From Sphingobacterium yanglingense (GTDB lineage Bacteria > Bacteroidota > Bacteroidia > Sphingobacteriales > Sphingobacteriaceae), in assembly GCF_004363245.1 (NCBI RefSeq), contig NZ_SNYV01000015.1, forward strand, positions 124,001 to 188,000: DNA of 64,000 nucleotides. Reading direction: 5' to 3'. Of the stretch, positions 16,943 to 26,274 are shown piece by piece (the first letter of the stretch is position 1; the number at the start of each line of letters is the position of its first letter). A model generated the notes under the pieces. The model saw only the letters and a program-made list of their open reading frames with translations, was not told where the DNA came from and did no database searches. Both the position numbers and the translations under genes were made by a program.

Positions 16943-18225
16943 AACCCACAAGAATAGCCGTAATCGGGCTCGGGTATGTTGGACTTCCACTCGCAGTAGA
17001 GTTTGCCAAAAAGCATAAAGTTATTGGTTTTGATATTCTCCAACGGAGAGTGGATGAGCTTAATGAAGGTAAAGATGGTACTTTAGAGGTCAGTGAAGAA
17101 GAACTTAAAAAAGTGCTAACCTATGACCGTACAGATCCAAATGGATTGTATTGCACGAGTGAAAAAGACAAATTAAATTCTTGTCAAGTTTTTATCGTCA
17201 CCGTTCCGACACCTGTTGATAAGAATAACAGACCAGATTTAACGCCATTAATAAAAGCAAGTGCACTAGTAGCAAGTGTATTAAAAAAAGGTGATATTGT
17301 CGTTTATGAATCGACTGTATATCCAGGTGTGACAGAAGATGAATGTGTACCTATTTTAGTAGAAAAATCAGGGTTAATTTATAACGAAGATTTTTTTGTA
17401 GGATATTCGCCCGAACGGATCAATCCTGGAGATAAAGAACATACTGTTGCCAATATACTAAAAATCACTTCGGGCTCTACACCAGAAACGGCGACTACAA
17501 TTGATAATCTTTATAGATCTGTAATTGGGGCAGGCACACACAAAGCTTCATCCATAAGAGTCGCAGAAGCAGCAAAGATCATAGAAAATGCACAAAGAGA
17601 CATCAATATTGCTTTTGTTAATGAATTAGCAATGATTTTTAATAGGCTGGGTATAGATACCACCGAGGTGCTTACTGCAGCAGGCACAAAATGGAATTTC
17701 TTGAACTTCAGACCTGGCTTAGTCGGTGGGCATTGTATAGGTGTTGATCCCTATTACCTTGCCCAAAAAGCACAAGAGGTGGGTTATCATCCCGAAATTA
17801 TTTTGGCTGGGCGCCGCGTAAACGATGGAATGGGGTCTTATGTAGCAGATCAGCTTATTAAACAAATGATCTATAACGGCACGCATATCATAGATGCAGA
17901 TGTGTTGGTGTTAGGATTTACTTTTAAGGAGAATTGCCCCGATGTGAGGAATACAAAGGTAATCGACATAGTTAGGAGGTTAGAAGAATATAAAGTAAAG
18001 GTCTGCATTCACGATCCTTGGGCCAACTCAGATCAAGTCAAACAAGAGTATGGTGTGATTTGTCAGAATGGAGAGTCGAAGAAGAGACAATATGATGCAA
18101 TTTTAATAGCCGTCGCTCATCAGGAATTTAAACACCTCGACCTTACAAAGCTTTGCAAAGAAAATACAGTCGTTTACGACATCAAATCAGTCTTACCAAA
18201 TACCATGGTAAGTGCACGCTTATAA
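16930..18225 (+). CDS. UDP-N-acetylhexosamine 6-dehydrogenase (TviB/WbpO-like)
   Basis: NAD-dependent double oxidation of a UDP-HexNAc to its uronic acid, 431 residues. Seen: Rossmann motif IGLGYVGLP near residue 13, VPTPVDKNNRPDL near 96, ESTVYPGVTEDEC in the middle, catalytic Cys269 in GGHCIGVDPYY, and the C-terminal domain with VLGFTFKENCPDVRNTK. The sequence matches the TviB/WbpO subgroup (UDP-GlcNAc to UDP-GlcNAcA or GalNAc equivalent) better than UDP-glucose dehydrogenases. It should supply the acidic amino sugar of the polymer. Overlaps the UpxY gene by 13 bases. Confidence 0.9.
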   Translation: MHKIKPTRIAVIGLGYVGLPLAVEFAKKHKVIGFDILQRRVDELNEGKDGTLEVSEEELKKVLTYDRTDPNGLYCTSEKDKLNSCQVFIVTVPTPVDKNNRPDLTPLIKASALVASVLKKGDIVVYESTVYPGVTEDECVPILVEKSGLIYNEDFFVGYSPERINPGDKEHTVANILKITSGSTPETATTIDNLYRSVIGAGTHKASSIRVAEAAKIIENAQRDINIAFVNELAMIFNRLGIDTTEVLTAAGTKWNFLNFRPGLVGGHCIGVDPYYLAQKAQEVGYHPEIILAGRRVNDGMGSYVADQLIKQMIYNGTHIIDADVLVLGFTFKENCPDVRNTKVIDIVRRLEEYKVKVCIHDPWANSDQVKQEYGVICQNGESKKRQYDAILIAVAHQEFKHLDLTKLCKENTVVYDIKSVLPNTMVSARL

Positions 18226-18228
18226 CAA

Positions 18229-19671
18229 ATGACTTTAAAGGAAAAGACCATCTCTGGCGTAATATGGTCAGTAGGTCAGCAATTTGGTTCTAAACTAATT
18301 AGTTTTTCTATAACCATAGTGCTTGCTCGCATTTTAACCCCGGCAGAATTTGGGTTAATAGCTATGTTATCGGTATTTATATCCATCGGAAATACACTAC
18401 TAGACAGCGGTCTTACTTCTTCGCTTATACGGACGACTGATGCAGATCAAAAAGATTTTTCTACCGTTTTTTATTTTAATTTGATAGGGAGCACAATACT
18501 TTATTTTATATTATATTTTTGCGCCCCTCTTATTTCATCATTTTACCATCAGCAAGTCCTTACAAGTATCATCCGTGTTTATAGTCTGATATTTATTTTA
18601 AATGCTTTCTTTGGTGTACAAAATACCCGTCTTGTAAAAGAGATGAGGTTTAAAACACAGACAAACATACAAATACCGTCCTCTTTAGCTGGAGGAATTT
18701 TAGGAATTATTCTTGCTAAAACCGGATATGGCGTTTGGAGTCTGGTATGGATGAGTTTATTTACCACATTTTTATCTACCATACTTCATTGGATATATTC
18801 GGACTGGCGTCCAGTTTTGATATTTGATAAAACAAGTTTTAACCGTCATTTTCATTTTGGTTATAAAATGACCCTATCGGGGGTACTTGATACCCTTTAC
18901 CAGAATATATATACCCTTATTATTGGTAAATTTTACTCTGCTACGCAACTAGGATATTATTCCCGGGCCGATTCTATCAGTCAGCTACCAACAGCAAATA
19001 TTTCAGCAGCTGTCAATAAAGTCACTTATCCGATGTTTTCAGAAATATCGCATAATAATGTGCAATTGAAAAGGGTGAACAAAAAAGTGATGCAGCAGGT
19101 TATTTTTTGGAATGCTCCCATATTGATTTTTATGAGTGCCACAGCCCAGCCTCTTTTTAGTTTTTTATTAACCGATAAATGGTTGCCAGCAGTACCTTAT
19201 TTTCAAATACTTTGTATTGCCGGTGTAATGCAGCCCCTTCATGCGTATAATTTGAATATTTTAAAGGTAAAAGGCCGGAGCGATTTGTTTTTAAAGCTGG
19301 AGGTTATAAAAAAAGCACTAAGTGTAATAGGCATTTTGAGTGTAATACCATTCGGCATTTACGGTCTGCTATATTTTCAATTATCCTTTAATTTCATTGG
19401 CTTTTACATCAACACAATCTATAGCGGAAAGATGATTAACTATCCGGTGAAAGAACAGATATTCGATATTTTACCCACCATAATCTTATCTCTCTTTATT
19501 GGTATTTCAACTTATCTTCTTGATTCTTTCTTAGTGGATTCTTTTAATATTAACAATTTGACACGGATTATCATAAGTGCTCTATTTTATGCTCTTACTT
19601 ATTTAAGCATCAGCAATCTTATAAACCTTACGGCAATAAAAGATTTTAAACAATTAATTCTAAAAAGATGA
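18229..19671 (+). CDS. Oligosaccharide flippase (Wzx, MOP superfamily)
   Basis: Inner-membrane flippase of 480 residues with about 14 hydrophobic helices, of the WzxC-like branch. The start VIWSVGQQFGSKLISFSITI and the following LARILTPAEFGLIAML are characteristic of this group. It moves lipid-linked repeat units across the membrane to the polymerase. The ATG follows the upstream stop by three bases and its stop overlaps the next start (ATGA), so it is embedded in the operon. Confidence 0.92.
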   Translation: MTLKEKTISGVIWSVGQQFGSKLISFSITIVLARILTPAEFGLIAMLSVFISIGNTLLDSGLTSSLIRTTDADQKDFSTVFYFNLIGSTILYFILYFCAPLISSFYHQQVLTSIIRVYSLIFILNAFFGVQNTRLVKEMRFKTQTNIQIPSSLAGGILGIILAKTGYGVWSLVWMSLFTTFLSTILHWIYSDWRPVLIFDKTSFNRHFHFGYKMTLSGVLDTLYQNIYTLIIGKFYSATQLGYYSRADSISQLPTANISAAVNKVTYPMFSEISHNNVQLKRVNKKVMQQVIFWNAPILIFMSATAQPLFSFLLTDKWLPAVPYFQILCIAGVMQPLHAYNLNILKVKGRSDLFLKLEVIKKALSVIGILSVIPFGIYGLLYFQLSFNFIGFYINTIYSGKMINYPVKEQIFDILPTIILSLFIGISTYLLDSFLVDSFNINNLTRIIISALFYALTYLSISNLINLTAIKDFKQLILKR

Positions 19672-20834
19672 TACCAGTAACTAAGCCATTTCTTCCTAGA
19701 GTAGAGGAATTTGAAAACTATGTAAAAAGTATTTGGGACCGCCAATGGTTAACCAATAACGGCCCTCTGGTTAATGATTTGGAACTTAAACTCAAACAGT
19801 ATCTAAATCTGGGTTATTTATTATATGTATCCAATGGTACTATTGCTCTCCAAATGGCTATTAGAGCATTGGAATTGAAAGGAGAAATTATTACAACTCC
19901 ATTCTCTTTTGTTGCTACGACGAATAGTATTTTATGGCAGGGCTGCAAACCAGTATATGTGGATATCGATCCGGATACATTCAATATTGATCCCAATAAA
20001 ATCGAAGCTGCAATTACCCCTAAAACCTCTGCGATTTTGGCAACCCATGTTTATGGCAACCCATGTAATATTGATGCAATACAAAGTATTGCTGATAAAT
20101 ACGGTTTAAAGGTGATATATGATGCTGCCCATTGTTTCGGAACCAAATACAAAAACAGATCAGTTTTTGAATATGGAGACATTAGTACCACAAGCTTTCA
20201 CGCCACTAAATTGTTTCACACCATAGAAGGCGGAGCAGTTTTTACGAAAAAACCAGAATTGTTAGAGAAAATGGCATTTATGCGAAATTTTGGATACAGC
20301 GGTCCGGATACCCTTGCGCTGGCAGGTATAAATGCAAAAAATTCGGAATTCCATGCAGCTATGGGGTTGTGTAACCTGGGTCATATTGATGCTATTTTGG
20401 AAAAGAGAAGATCTTTATCGCTGCATTATCGAGAGAACCTGAAAAAATTAAAAGTTAAATTTCAGTTCATTGATTCTGCTCCCGATTACAATTACGCCTA
20501 CTGCCCGATTCTGTTTGATTCAGAAGAACTGATGCGTGATTGTCTTGTTAAACTTGAATTGGCAGGTGTATATTGCAGGAGGTACTTTTCCCCCTCTTTG
20601 GCTACATTACCGTTTGTAAGCCGTAAAAGAATGCCCGTATGCGATTCTGTGGTAAAGAGAATTGTTTGCCTGCCTCTGTATGATACACTCACCATCCCCG
20701 ATCTGGATATGATCTCACGTATATTATTGAGAGCACAGAAATACCCTGTGAAAACCATCAATAAACAAAAAGGCTTTGGAGAATTGATTGCCAATCGAAT
20801 AGAAAAAGTCATAAATGGTCATGAAAAAAAGTAA
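19668..20834 (+). CDS. DegT/DnrJ/EryC1/StrS aminotransferase (VioA-like)
   Basis: PLP-dependent sugar aminotransferase of 388 residues, cytoplasmic. Seen: VSNGTIALQMAIRAL near 50, DAAHCFG near 160 (PLP-ring Asp), and Lys181 in SFHATKLFHTIEGG as the Schiff-base lysine. The pattern fits enzymes that aminate C4 of an NDP-4-keto-6-deoxy sugar. The likely keto-sugar source is the FlaA1/PglF-type dehydratase at 41117 or a dehydratase outside the window; this is inference. Overlaps Wzx by 4 bases and the next glycosyltransferase by 20. Confidence 0.9.
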   Translation: MIPVTKPFLPRVEEFENYVKSIWDRQWLTNNGPLVNDLELKLKQYLNLGYLLYVSNGTIALQMAIRALELKGEIITTPFSFVATTNSILWQGCKPVYVDIDPDTFNIDPNKIEAAITPKTSAILATHVYGNPCNIDAIQSIADKYGLKVIYDAAHCFGTKYKNRSVFEYGDISTTSFHATKLFHTIEGGAVFTKKPELLEKMAFMRNFGYSGPDTLALAGINAKNSEFHAAMGLCNLGHIDAILEKRRSLSLHYRENLKKLKVKFQFIDSAPDYNYAYCPILFDSEELMRDCLVKLELAGVYCRRYFSPSLATLPFVSRKRMPVCDSVVKRIVCLPLYDTLTIPDLDMISRILLRAQKYPVKTINKQKGFGELIANRIEKVINGHEKK

Positions 20835-21705
20835 ACCAGCTATGAAAAGTATAGAAACTGAAGTGATGGTTAGTATCTGCTGTGTAACTTACAATCATGA
20901 GAAGTATATAGCACAGGCTATTGAGGGCTACTTGATGCAACAAACATCTTTTAAATTTGAGATTCTTATCGGAGAAGATTGTTCTACCGATAATACCAGA
21001 AAAATTGTAGAGGAATATGTTCTAAAACATCCTGATAAAATAAAATTAATTACTTCAGAATCTAATGTGGGTGTCCACAATAACGCGGTACGAGTGAATA
21101 AAGAGGTAAAAGGTAAATATCTGACCCAATGCGACGGAGATGATTATTGGACTGACCCTTTAAAACTGCAAAAACAAGTCGATTTTTTAGAACAGAATCA
21201 GGAATATATAATGTGTTGTCATTATTCGAAAAGGATTAAAGAAAATAATGAAATATATTATATGAATTTAAATCCAAAACCAATAGTCTATTCGTTTGAG
21301 GATATATTATTCGATAATGATTTTGAAACAGTACTCAATACAATTCTCTTCAGAAATACGACCGAAATTAGAGAAATTTACTCAACCGATTGGTTCTTTA
21401 AATTTAATGCCCCAGACAGATTTCTTAAACTTTATTTAACATTTACTTCCGGAAAGAAAATCTATGTTTTACCCGAAATAATGTGCTGCTATAGAAAGCA
21501 TTCAGGAGGCATATGGAGCATGTTGAAAGCAAAAAGTTTAAAACAAAAAACACTTGACGATTTGTACTTGATTATTGAAATTTTTAAATATTCCCGCGTT
21601 CAAAAAATCAAGTTGCTTCTCTATTATCTTAAAAAATATTTCCTATTTGAAGTTAGAGATCACAGCCTACAAAATGCTTTTAGTACAATAAGAACCATAT
21701 TGTAA
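20815..21705 (+). CDS. Family 2 glycosyltransferase (GT-A)
   Basis: 296-residue glycosyltransferase with the GT2 nucleotide-sugar binding start VSICCVTYNHEKYIAQAIEG, acidic motif EDCSTDNT and the catalytic-region QCDGDDYW. It adds one sugar to the lipid-linked repeat on the cytoplasmic face of the membrane. Two start codons are possible (20815 and 20821). Donor and linkage cannot be told. Encoded between the aminotransferase and Wzy. Confidence 0.9.
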   Translation: MVMKKSKPAMKSIETEVMVSICCVTYNHEKYIAQAIEGYLMQQTSFKFEILIGEDCSTDNTRKIVEEYVLKHPDKIKLITSESNVGVHNNAVRVNKEVKGKYLTQCDGDDYWTDPLKLQKQVDFLEQNQEYIMCCHYSKRIKENNEIYYMNLNPKPIVYSFEDILFDNDFETVLNTILFRNTTEIREIYSTDWFFKFNAPDRFLKLYLTFTSGKKIYVLPEIMCCYRKHSGGIWSMLKAKSLKQKTLDDLYLIIEIFKYSRVQKIKLLLYYLKKYFLFEVRDHSLQNAFSTIRTIL

Positions 21706-21745
21706 GTGGTTAGAAAATATAATTATACATTAAATAACTTCCGAT

Positions 21746-22918
21746 ATGAAATATCTTAAGATTATTATTTTATTCTTAGTTTTCTGCAATCTTCCAAGTT
21801 ATTTCTTGGTTAAAGCTAATGCCGCAATCGGTCAGCTTTTAAGCTACAGCACCTTCCTTCTCATCATCGTTTATTATTTTTTTAGCGAGAATAAAAAGCC
21901 GATAGTTCCATTTATCGTGTTTGGCCTTTTATTCTTTTTAATATCGATCATAGTCAGTGCACAAAATGACGATGGTTATTTAGTAACGCTTATTAAATAT
22001 TTTATTGTCATAGTTATGGGTGCAAGTGTTGTAAGCGATACCACAAGGGAAGATATATATGTAGTACTTTTGCTAGGATGTTTAAGTATAATTTTTGAAT
22101 CTATTTTTATTGAAGGTATTGGTGGCAGATATAGAGGGTATTATATAAACCCTAATGCAGCTGGCTATGCTTGTATATTAGGATATTCCCTAAGTTTCTC
22201 AATAAATAATAAAAAATTAAAAATCATTGGCCAATTACTGTTTTCAATTGCAGGCTTTCTTACTTTCTCCAGGACTTTCTTATTAATCTGGATATTAGTC
22301 AATTTGATATCTTTATTAATCAATTATAGAAATGTATATAAAATCCTAGTAGGTATTGTTCTATTTGGTCTGTTTCTTTCATTTGGAGATAAGCTGGATT
22401 TAAGTACGAAAAGAATGCATGCTTTTTCAGGAATACTTGAAGGAAAAGTAAATGAAGATTTAAAGGAAGAATCGAGAACAGAAACCTGGTCCCATTATTA
22501 CAATCAAATTTTAAACAATCCAATCTTGGGTAATGGATACCATTCCTTTAGTGGAGAAATTTTTGGACCTGAATACAATTCTTATACTGTAAAAAATGGT
22601 GTACACAACACTTTTTTAATGGTCATTGGTGAAGCCGGCTTTTTTGTCCTTCTCTATTTTCTATGGATATATGGATCTTTTTTAATTAATGGCATAAGAA
22701 TGTTTCATGATAACCCGGTAATTTTTCTGGTTTCATTTTCTTTAGTAATGTACATGCTTACCAATCATAATTATTTTGAAAATAACCTGGTATTATTTGT
22801 TTCGATGTGGCTATATATTCAAATAGATCTGAGCAAGAAAGTGTCTGAAAAGAAACATTTAGATCTTCACCAAGTCAAGAACTATCAGGTTGAGTATCTA
22901 AATATAAATGCATTTTAG
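21746..22918 (+). CDS. O-antigen/exopolysaccharide polymerase (Wzy)
   Basis: 390-residue inner-membrane protein with 10 or more hydrophobic helices. The periplasmic loop and helix carrying VHNTFLMVIGEAGFFVLL match the Wzy_C/O-antigen ligase pattern. With Wzx and Wzc it completes a Wzx/Wzy-dependent assembly set. As usual for polymerases, sequence is poorly conserved and the linkage cannot be predicted. The gene is separated by 40 bases from the preceding transferase. Confidence 0.85.
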   Translation: MKYLKIIILFLVFCNLPSYFLVKANAAIGQLLSYSTFLLIIVYYFFSENKKPIVPFIVFGLLFFLISIIVSAQNDDGYLVTLIKYFIVIVMGASVVSDTTREDIYVVLLLGCLSIIFESIFIEGIGGRYRGYYINPNAAGYACILGYSLSFSINNKKLKIIGQLLFSIAGFLTFSRTFLLIWILVNLISLLINYRNVYKILVGIVLFGLFLSFGDKLDLSTKRMHAFSGILEGKVNEDLKEESRTETWSHYYNQILNNPILGNGYHSFSGEIFGPEYNSYTVKNGVHNTFLMVIGEAGFFVLLYFLWIYGSFLINGIRMFHDNPVIFLVSFSLVMYMLTNHNYFENNLVLFVSMWLYIQIDLSKKVSEKKHLDLHQVKNYQVEYLNINAF

Positions 22919-22919
22919 T

Positions 22920-24743
22920 ATGTGTGGAATTTATTTAACCAATATTCCCATTGAAGAGGAGGCCGTAAAATTAAAGCTGGAATCCATACAATTCCGCGGG
23001 CCGGATTATTTAGGGATTCAAAAAGTATTTGATTTGACTTTTGGACATTTACGACTATCCATTTTAGATTTAAATGTTCGTTCACATCAACCTATGACGT
23101 TTGAAGACCTCGTTATAGTGTTCAATGGTGAAATTTATAACTTTCAGGAGTTAAAAACAGATTTAGTAGCTCTAGGGTATACTTTTGATACAACCAGTGA
23201 TACGGAGGTGTTACTAAAAGGTTATAAAGAGTGGGGAGCTGCTTTAGTGCCGAAACTAAACGGAATGTTCGCTTTTGCTATATATGATGCCACATCAAGA
23301 AAAATATTTTGTTCACGCGACCGCTTAGGTGTAAAACCCTTTTATTATTCATGGAAGGACGGTGACTTTGAAATTTGCAGCCAGTTACGTCCAATAAGCC
23401 AACACAAACAAATAAACAATGAAGCCGTATCCATGTATTTGGACTGCGGTTATATCCCCAGCCCATACACGATCTATCAAAATGTCTATAAATTACCTCC
23501 CGGGAATAATCTGGAGATTGATTTGGACAGACAAAAATACGATGTTAAAGAGTACTGGAATCTGAAGGAGGTCGCCGAAGTGAGCTTGTCTTATAATGAG
23601 GCCAAAGAGAAGTTGCACACTCTGTTAAAAGATGCCGTAAAAATAAGATTGCAAGCAGATGTGCCTTTTGGATCATTTCTCTCCGGAGGAATAGATTCTG
23701 CTCTAATATCCAGTATTGCTTCAACGGTTTCAAAGGATCCTATCAAAACATTTTCGATAGGCTTTGAGGATCCGGAATATGATGAAAGCAAGATCGCTGC
23801 AGAATATGCAAAAATTATAGGTTCTGAACATACAGAAACAATTTGTAAAGCAACAGATATTTTAGAAATGATTCCCCAATTGGTAAAAGTGTTCGATGAA
23901 CCTTTTGCTGATAGCTCTGCATTGCCTTCTTTACTATTGAATAAAATAACGAAACAATCTGTTACCATGGTCTTGTCTGGAGATGGAGGGGATGAAAGTT
24001 TCTTTGGATACAACCATTTTAGATTAGTGCCTTACGCAAATAAAATTACGTTTGTGCCCTATTTTTTGAGAAAAATGGCAGCCAGCGTATTGAGTTTTAA
24101 TTTCCTAGGTGCACGCGCACTTTCCTATAAAGGAATACTCAATGCTGCTTCAAAATATGACTTCATTGCAGGTATATTTGTTGGATATGACTCTCTTCTA
24201 AAGAAGAGAAACTTTAATTGGTTGTCTCACTATAATGGTTATAAAATATGGTCGAAAGATTTGTTACAGGCAACAGCTGATTTAAACATTAAATTGTGGC
24301 TAGAAAACGATAGTAATGTAAAAGTAGATCGTGCCAGTATGGCTCATTCAGTAGAAGTAAGAAGCCCATTTCTGGACTATAATATCATTGAGTTTGCAAG
24401 AACACTTCCTATATCATTTCGTTGCGAAAAAGGCCGGAGAAAAAAAATACTAAAGGATATCCTGAAAGAATACATTCCTGAAGAAGTATTTGATCAACCC
24501 AAAAGAGGATTTGCTGTTCCTTTAGCCGGTTGGATAAGAAATGAACTGCGTAATGAATTTGAAGAAAACCTAACAGACGATTTTTTACTTCAGATTCCCA
24601 TTTTAAATACCCCCAGATTTAAAGATATTTTTAGAAAGCATTTAGAAGGAAAGCATGACTATTCATCTTTTATTTGGAGAATATATATTTTGTCTAAGTG
24701 GTATCAGGAATTTGGATTTTATAAAAAGATTGCTGTCCAATAA
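22920..24743 (+). CDS. AsnB-like glutamine-dependent amidotransferase
   Basis: Asparagine synthetase B family, 607 residues. Chosen start is ATG 22920 because it places the catalytic Cys at position 2 (MCGIYL), needed for the N-terminal glutaminase; the ATG at 22908 would bury it and overlaps Wzy. Seen: FRGPDYLG and FNGEIYNF in the glutaminase half, and the ATP pyrophosphatase loop SGGIDSA near residue 253 in the synthetase half. In sugar clusters such enzymes often amidate the carboxyl group of a uronic acid. With the UDP-HexNAc dehydrogenase nearby, uronamide formation is the likely role (inference), rather than bulk asparagine synthesis. Confidence 0.88.
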   Translation: MCGIYLTNIPIEEEAVKLKLESIQFRGPDYLGIQKVFDLTFGHLRLSILDLNVRSHQPMTFEDLVIVFNGEIYNFQELKTDLVALGYTFDTTSDTEVLLKGYKEWGAALVPKLNGMFAFAIYDATSRKIFCSRDRLGVKPFYYSWKDGDFEICSQLRPISQHKQINNEAVSMYLDCGYIPSPYTIYQNVYKLPPGNNLEIDLDRQKYDVKEYWNLKEVAEVSLSYNEAKEKLHTLLKDAVKIRLQADVPFGSFLSGGIDSALISSIASTVSKDPIKTFSIGFEDPEYDESKIAAEYAKIIGSEHTETICKATDILEMIPQLVKVFDEPFADSSALPSLLLNKITKQSVTMVLSGDGGDESFFGYNHFRLVPYANKITFVPYFLRKMAASVLSFNFLGARALSYKGILNAASKYDFIAGIFVGYDSLLKKRNFNWLSHYNGYKIWSKDLLQATADLNIKLWLENDSNVKVDRASMAHSVEVRSPFLDYNIIEFARTLPISFRCEKGRRKKILKDILKEYIPEEVFDQPKRGFAVPLAGWIRNELRNEFEENLTDDFLLQIPILNTPRFKDIFRKHLEGKHDYSSFIWRIYILSKWYQEFGFYKKIAVQ

Positions 24744-25118
24744 ATACCTTTAGCACCGAATAATAATATCGTTTACTTCTTCTTTAACTAAAAAAAATTG
24801 TTTTAAGCATTTAAGGCTTTTCTAAATGCTTTTAATCCTTGGTTTGCCCCATTTAATATTTTGATCATTGAAGTTTTCCAGATAGTTGTCAGCTATGAAA
24901 TACTCCTAGTTAGCGAAGCCCCATGAGTATTCCATTCCGATAACTCGGAATAGGTTAATGACAGATAAAAGACAGATTAAACACCTATGAAATATCCATG
25001 TAGCAAAGGCTACACAAATAAGAATGACCGCGAAGCAGCATGCACACCAGTTACAACAATCCGTGCATAATATAGTTTGGATATTCCATATGGCCGTTAA
25101 AAGTCAAATTATTTACAT
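24744..25118. other. Structured intergenic region within the polysaccharide locus
   Basis: 375 bases with no gene and several inverted repeats: AATACTC/GAGTATT (24899-24905 with 24925-24931), perfect ATTCCGA-TAAC-TCGGAAT (24934-24951), and GTAGC-AAAG-GCTAC (25000-25013) enclosed by ATATCCA (near 24993) and TGGATAT (near 25077). Two sub-blocks start alike with TATGAAATA and resemble one another. No exact promoter box is seen. It could be structured RNA, a recombination remnant or a promoter region. Confidence 0.5.
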
Positions 25119-26219
25119 ATGAAAAATAAATTATTTTTTGTTATTAATAACCTTCATAGTGGAGGGGCAGAAAGAGTGTTATCTATATTGGCGAATGAAT
25201 TTAGTAAACAAGGGCTGAGCGTTTTTATTCTTTGCCTCAACGAAGCGGAGCCTGGGTATCAAATTTCACCTCATGTCAGGATGATTAATTTATTAGAGAA
25301 GAGGGATAAAGAAAATATTTTTAACCGTATTAAATATGCATTATTAATATTTCTGCGATTGTCCAAATTACTTATTAAAGAAAAGCCGACTTGTGTTGTC
25401 TCTTTTATGACCACGGCAAATCTATGGACTGGTTTAGCTTGCTCTCTAATTAAAACACCCTTTATCGTTTCAGAACGAACGACCCCTGATCATACGATTA
25501 ATTCATTCAACTTCTTTTTAAAAAAGATTTCCTATATCATATATAAAAAATCTAAGGCTGTAGTTATACCAGCCAAAGGAATAGAGGACTGCATTAGAAA
25601 GCATGGATCTTTTAAAAGATTAAATAATTTCAAGATTATCAGAAATCCTTTAAATGTATTTAAATCGCCCTCTGCAAAACCTGTAAACAGTAAGAAGTTC
25701 ATCTTAGGCGTCGGTCGACTTTCCTATATTAAGGGATTTGACCAACTAATTAAGGCATATAGTAAAATTAAAGCTGATGACATTGATTTATTAATTGTTG
25801 GTGGCGGAAGTGAATATGAAAACCTATCCAATCTAATTGAAAAATTGGGTATACAAAATCAGGCTAAACTAATCGGGCCAAAAGATAATCTACAGGATTA
25901 CTATAATCAAGCGGAATTGTTTGTTCTACCATCCAGAAATGAAGGATACCCAAATGCTTTAATAGAAGCGATGAGTTTTGGCTGTCCTTGTATTGCAATG
26001 GACTGTGAGTTTGGTCCATCAGAAATAATAGAAAATGAAGCAAATGGAATTTTAATAGAGGCAAATAACATTGGTAAACTTACTTCAGCAATGGATAATT
26101 TATTAGCCGATGAAAGCCTTAGAATAAAAGTCGCAAGCAATGCGCAGTTAATAAATCAGATAAATTCTATAGAAAATATTCTTCCAAAATGGAAAGATTT
26201 GATATTGCATAATGCATAA
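25119..26219 (+). CDS. Family 4 glycosyltransferase (GT-B)
   Basis: 366-residue retaining glycosyltransferase. Seen: N-terminal FVINNLHSGGAERVLSILAN typical of GT4, the C-terminal domain start ILGVGRLSYIKGFDQLI, and the E-x7-E catalytic/donor motif in EGYPNALIEAMSFG. It acts on the lipid-linked repeat at the cytoplasmic face. It is the first gene after the 375-base gap, so it may begin a second transcription unit of the locus. Donor unknown. Confidence 0.9.
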   Translation: MKNKLFFVINNLHSGGAERVLSILANEFSKQGLSVFILCLNEAEPGYQISPHVRMINLLEKRDKENIFNRIKYALLIFLRLSKLLIKEKPTCVVSFMTTANLWTGLACSLIKTPFIVSERTTPDHTINSFNFFLKKISYIIYKKSKAVVIPAKGIEDCIRKHGSFKRLNNFKIIRNPLNVFKSPSAKPVNSKKFILGVGRLSYIKGFDQLIKAYSKIKADDIDLLIVGGGSEYENLSNLIEKLGIQNQAKLIGPKDNLQDYYNQAELFVLPSRNEGYPNALIEAMSFGCPCIAMDCEFGPSEIIENEANGILIEANNIGKLTSAMDNLLADESLRIKVASNAQLINQINSIENILPKWKDLILHNA

Positions 26220-26274
26220 TCCATGTCCTTTCTTTTATTGTAATAGATATTCAACCACACTAAACTTCAGAATT

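Noticed and set aside
23591..24013. 140-codon open frame opposite the AsnB-like gene
   Set aside because: Shadow of a gene with intact catalytic motifs; no start context or family resemblance.
24744..25118. Possible CRISPR array or insertion sequence remnant
   Set aside because: The repeats are inverted pairs, not regularly spaced direct repeats, and no transposase or cas fragment is present here or elsewhere in the window.
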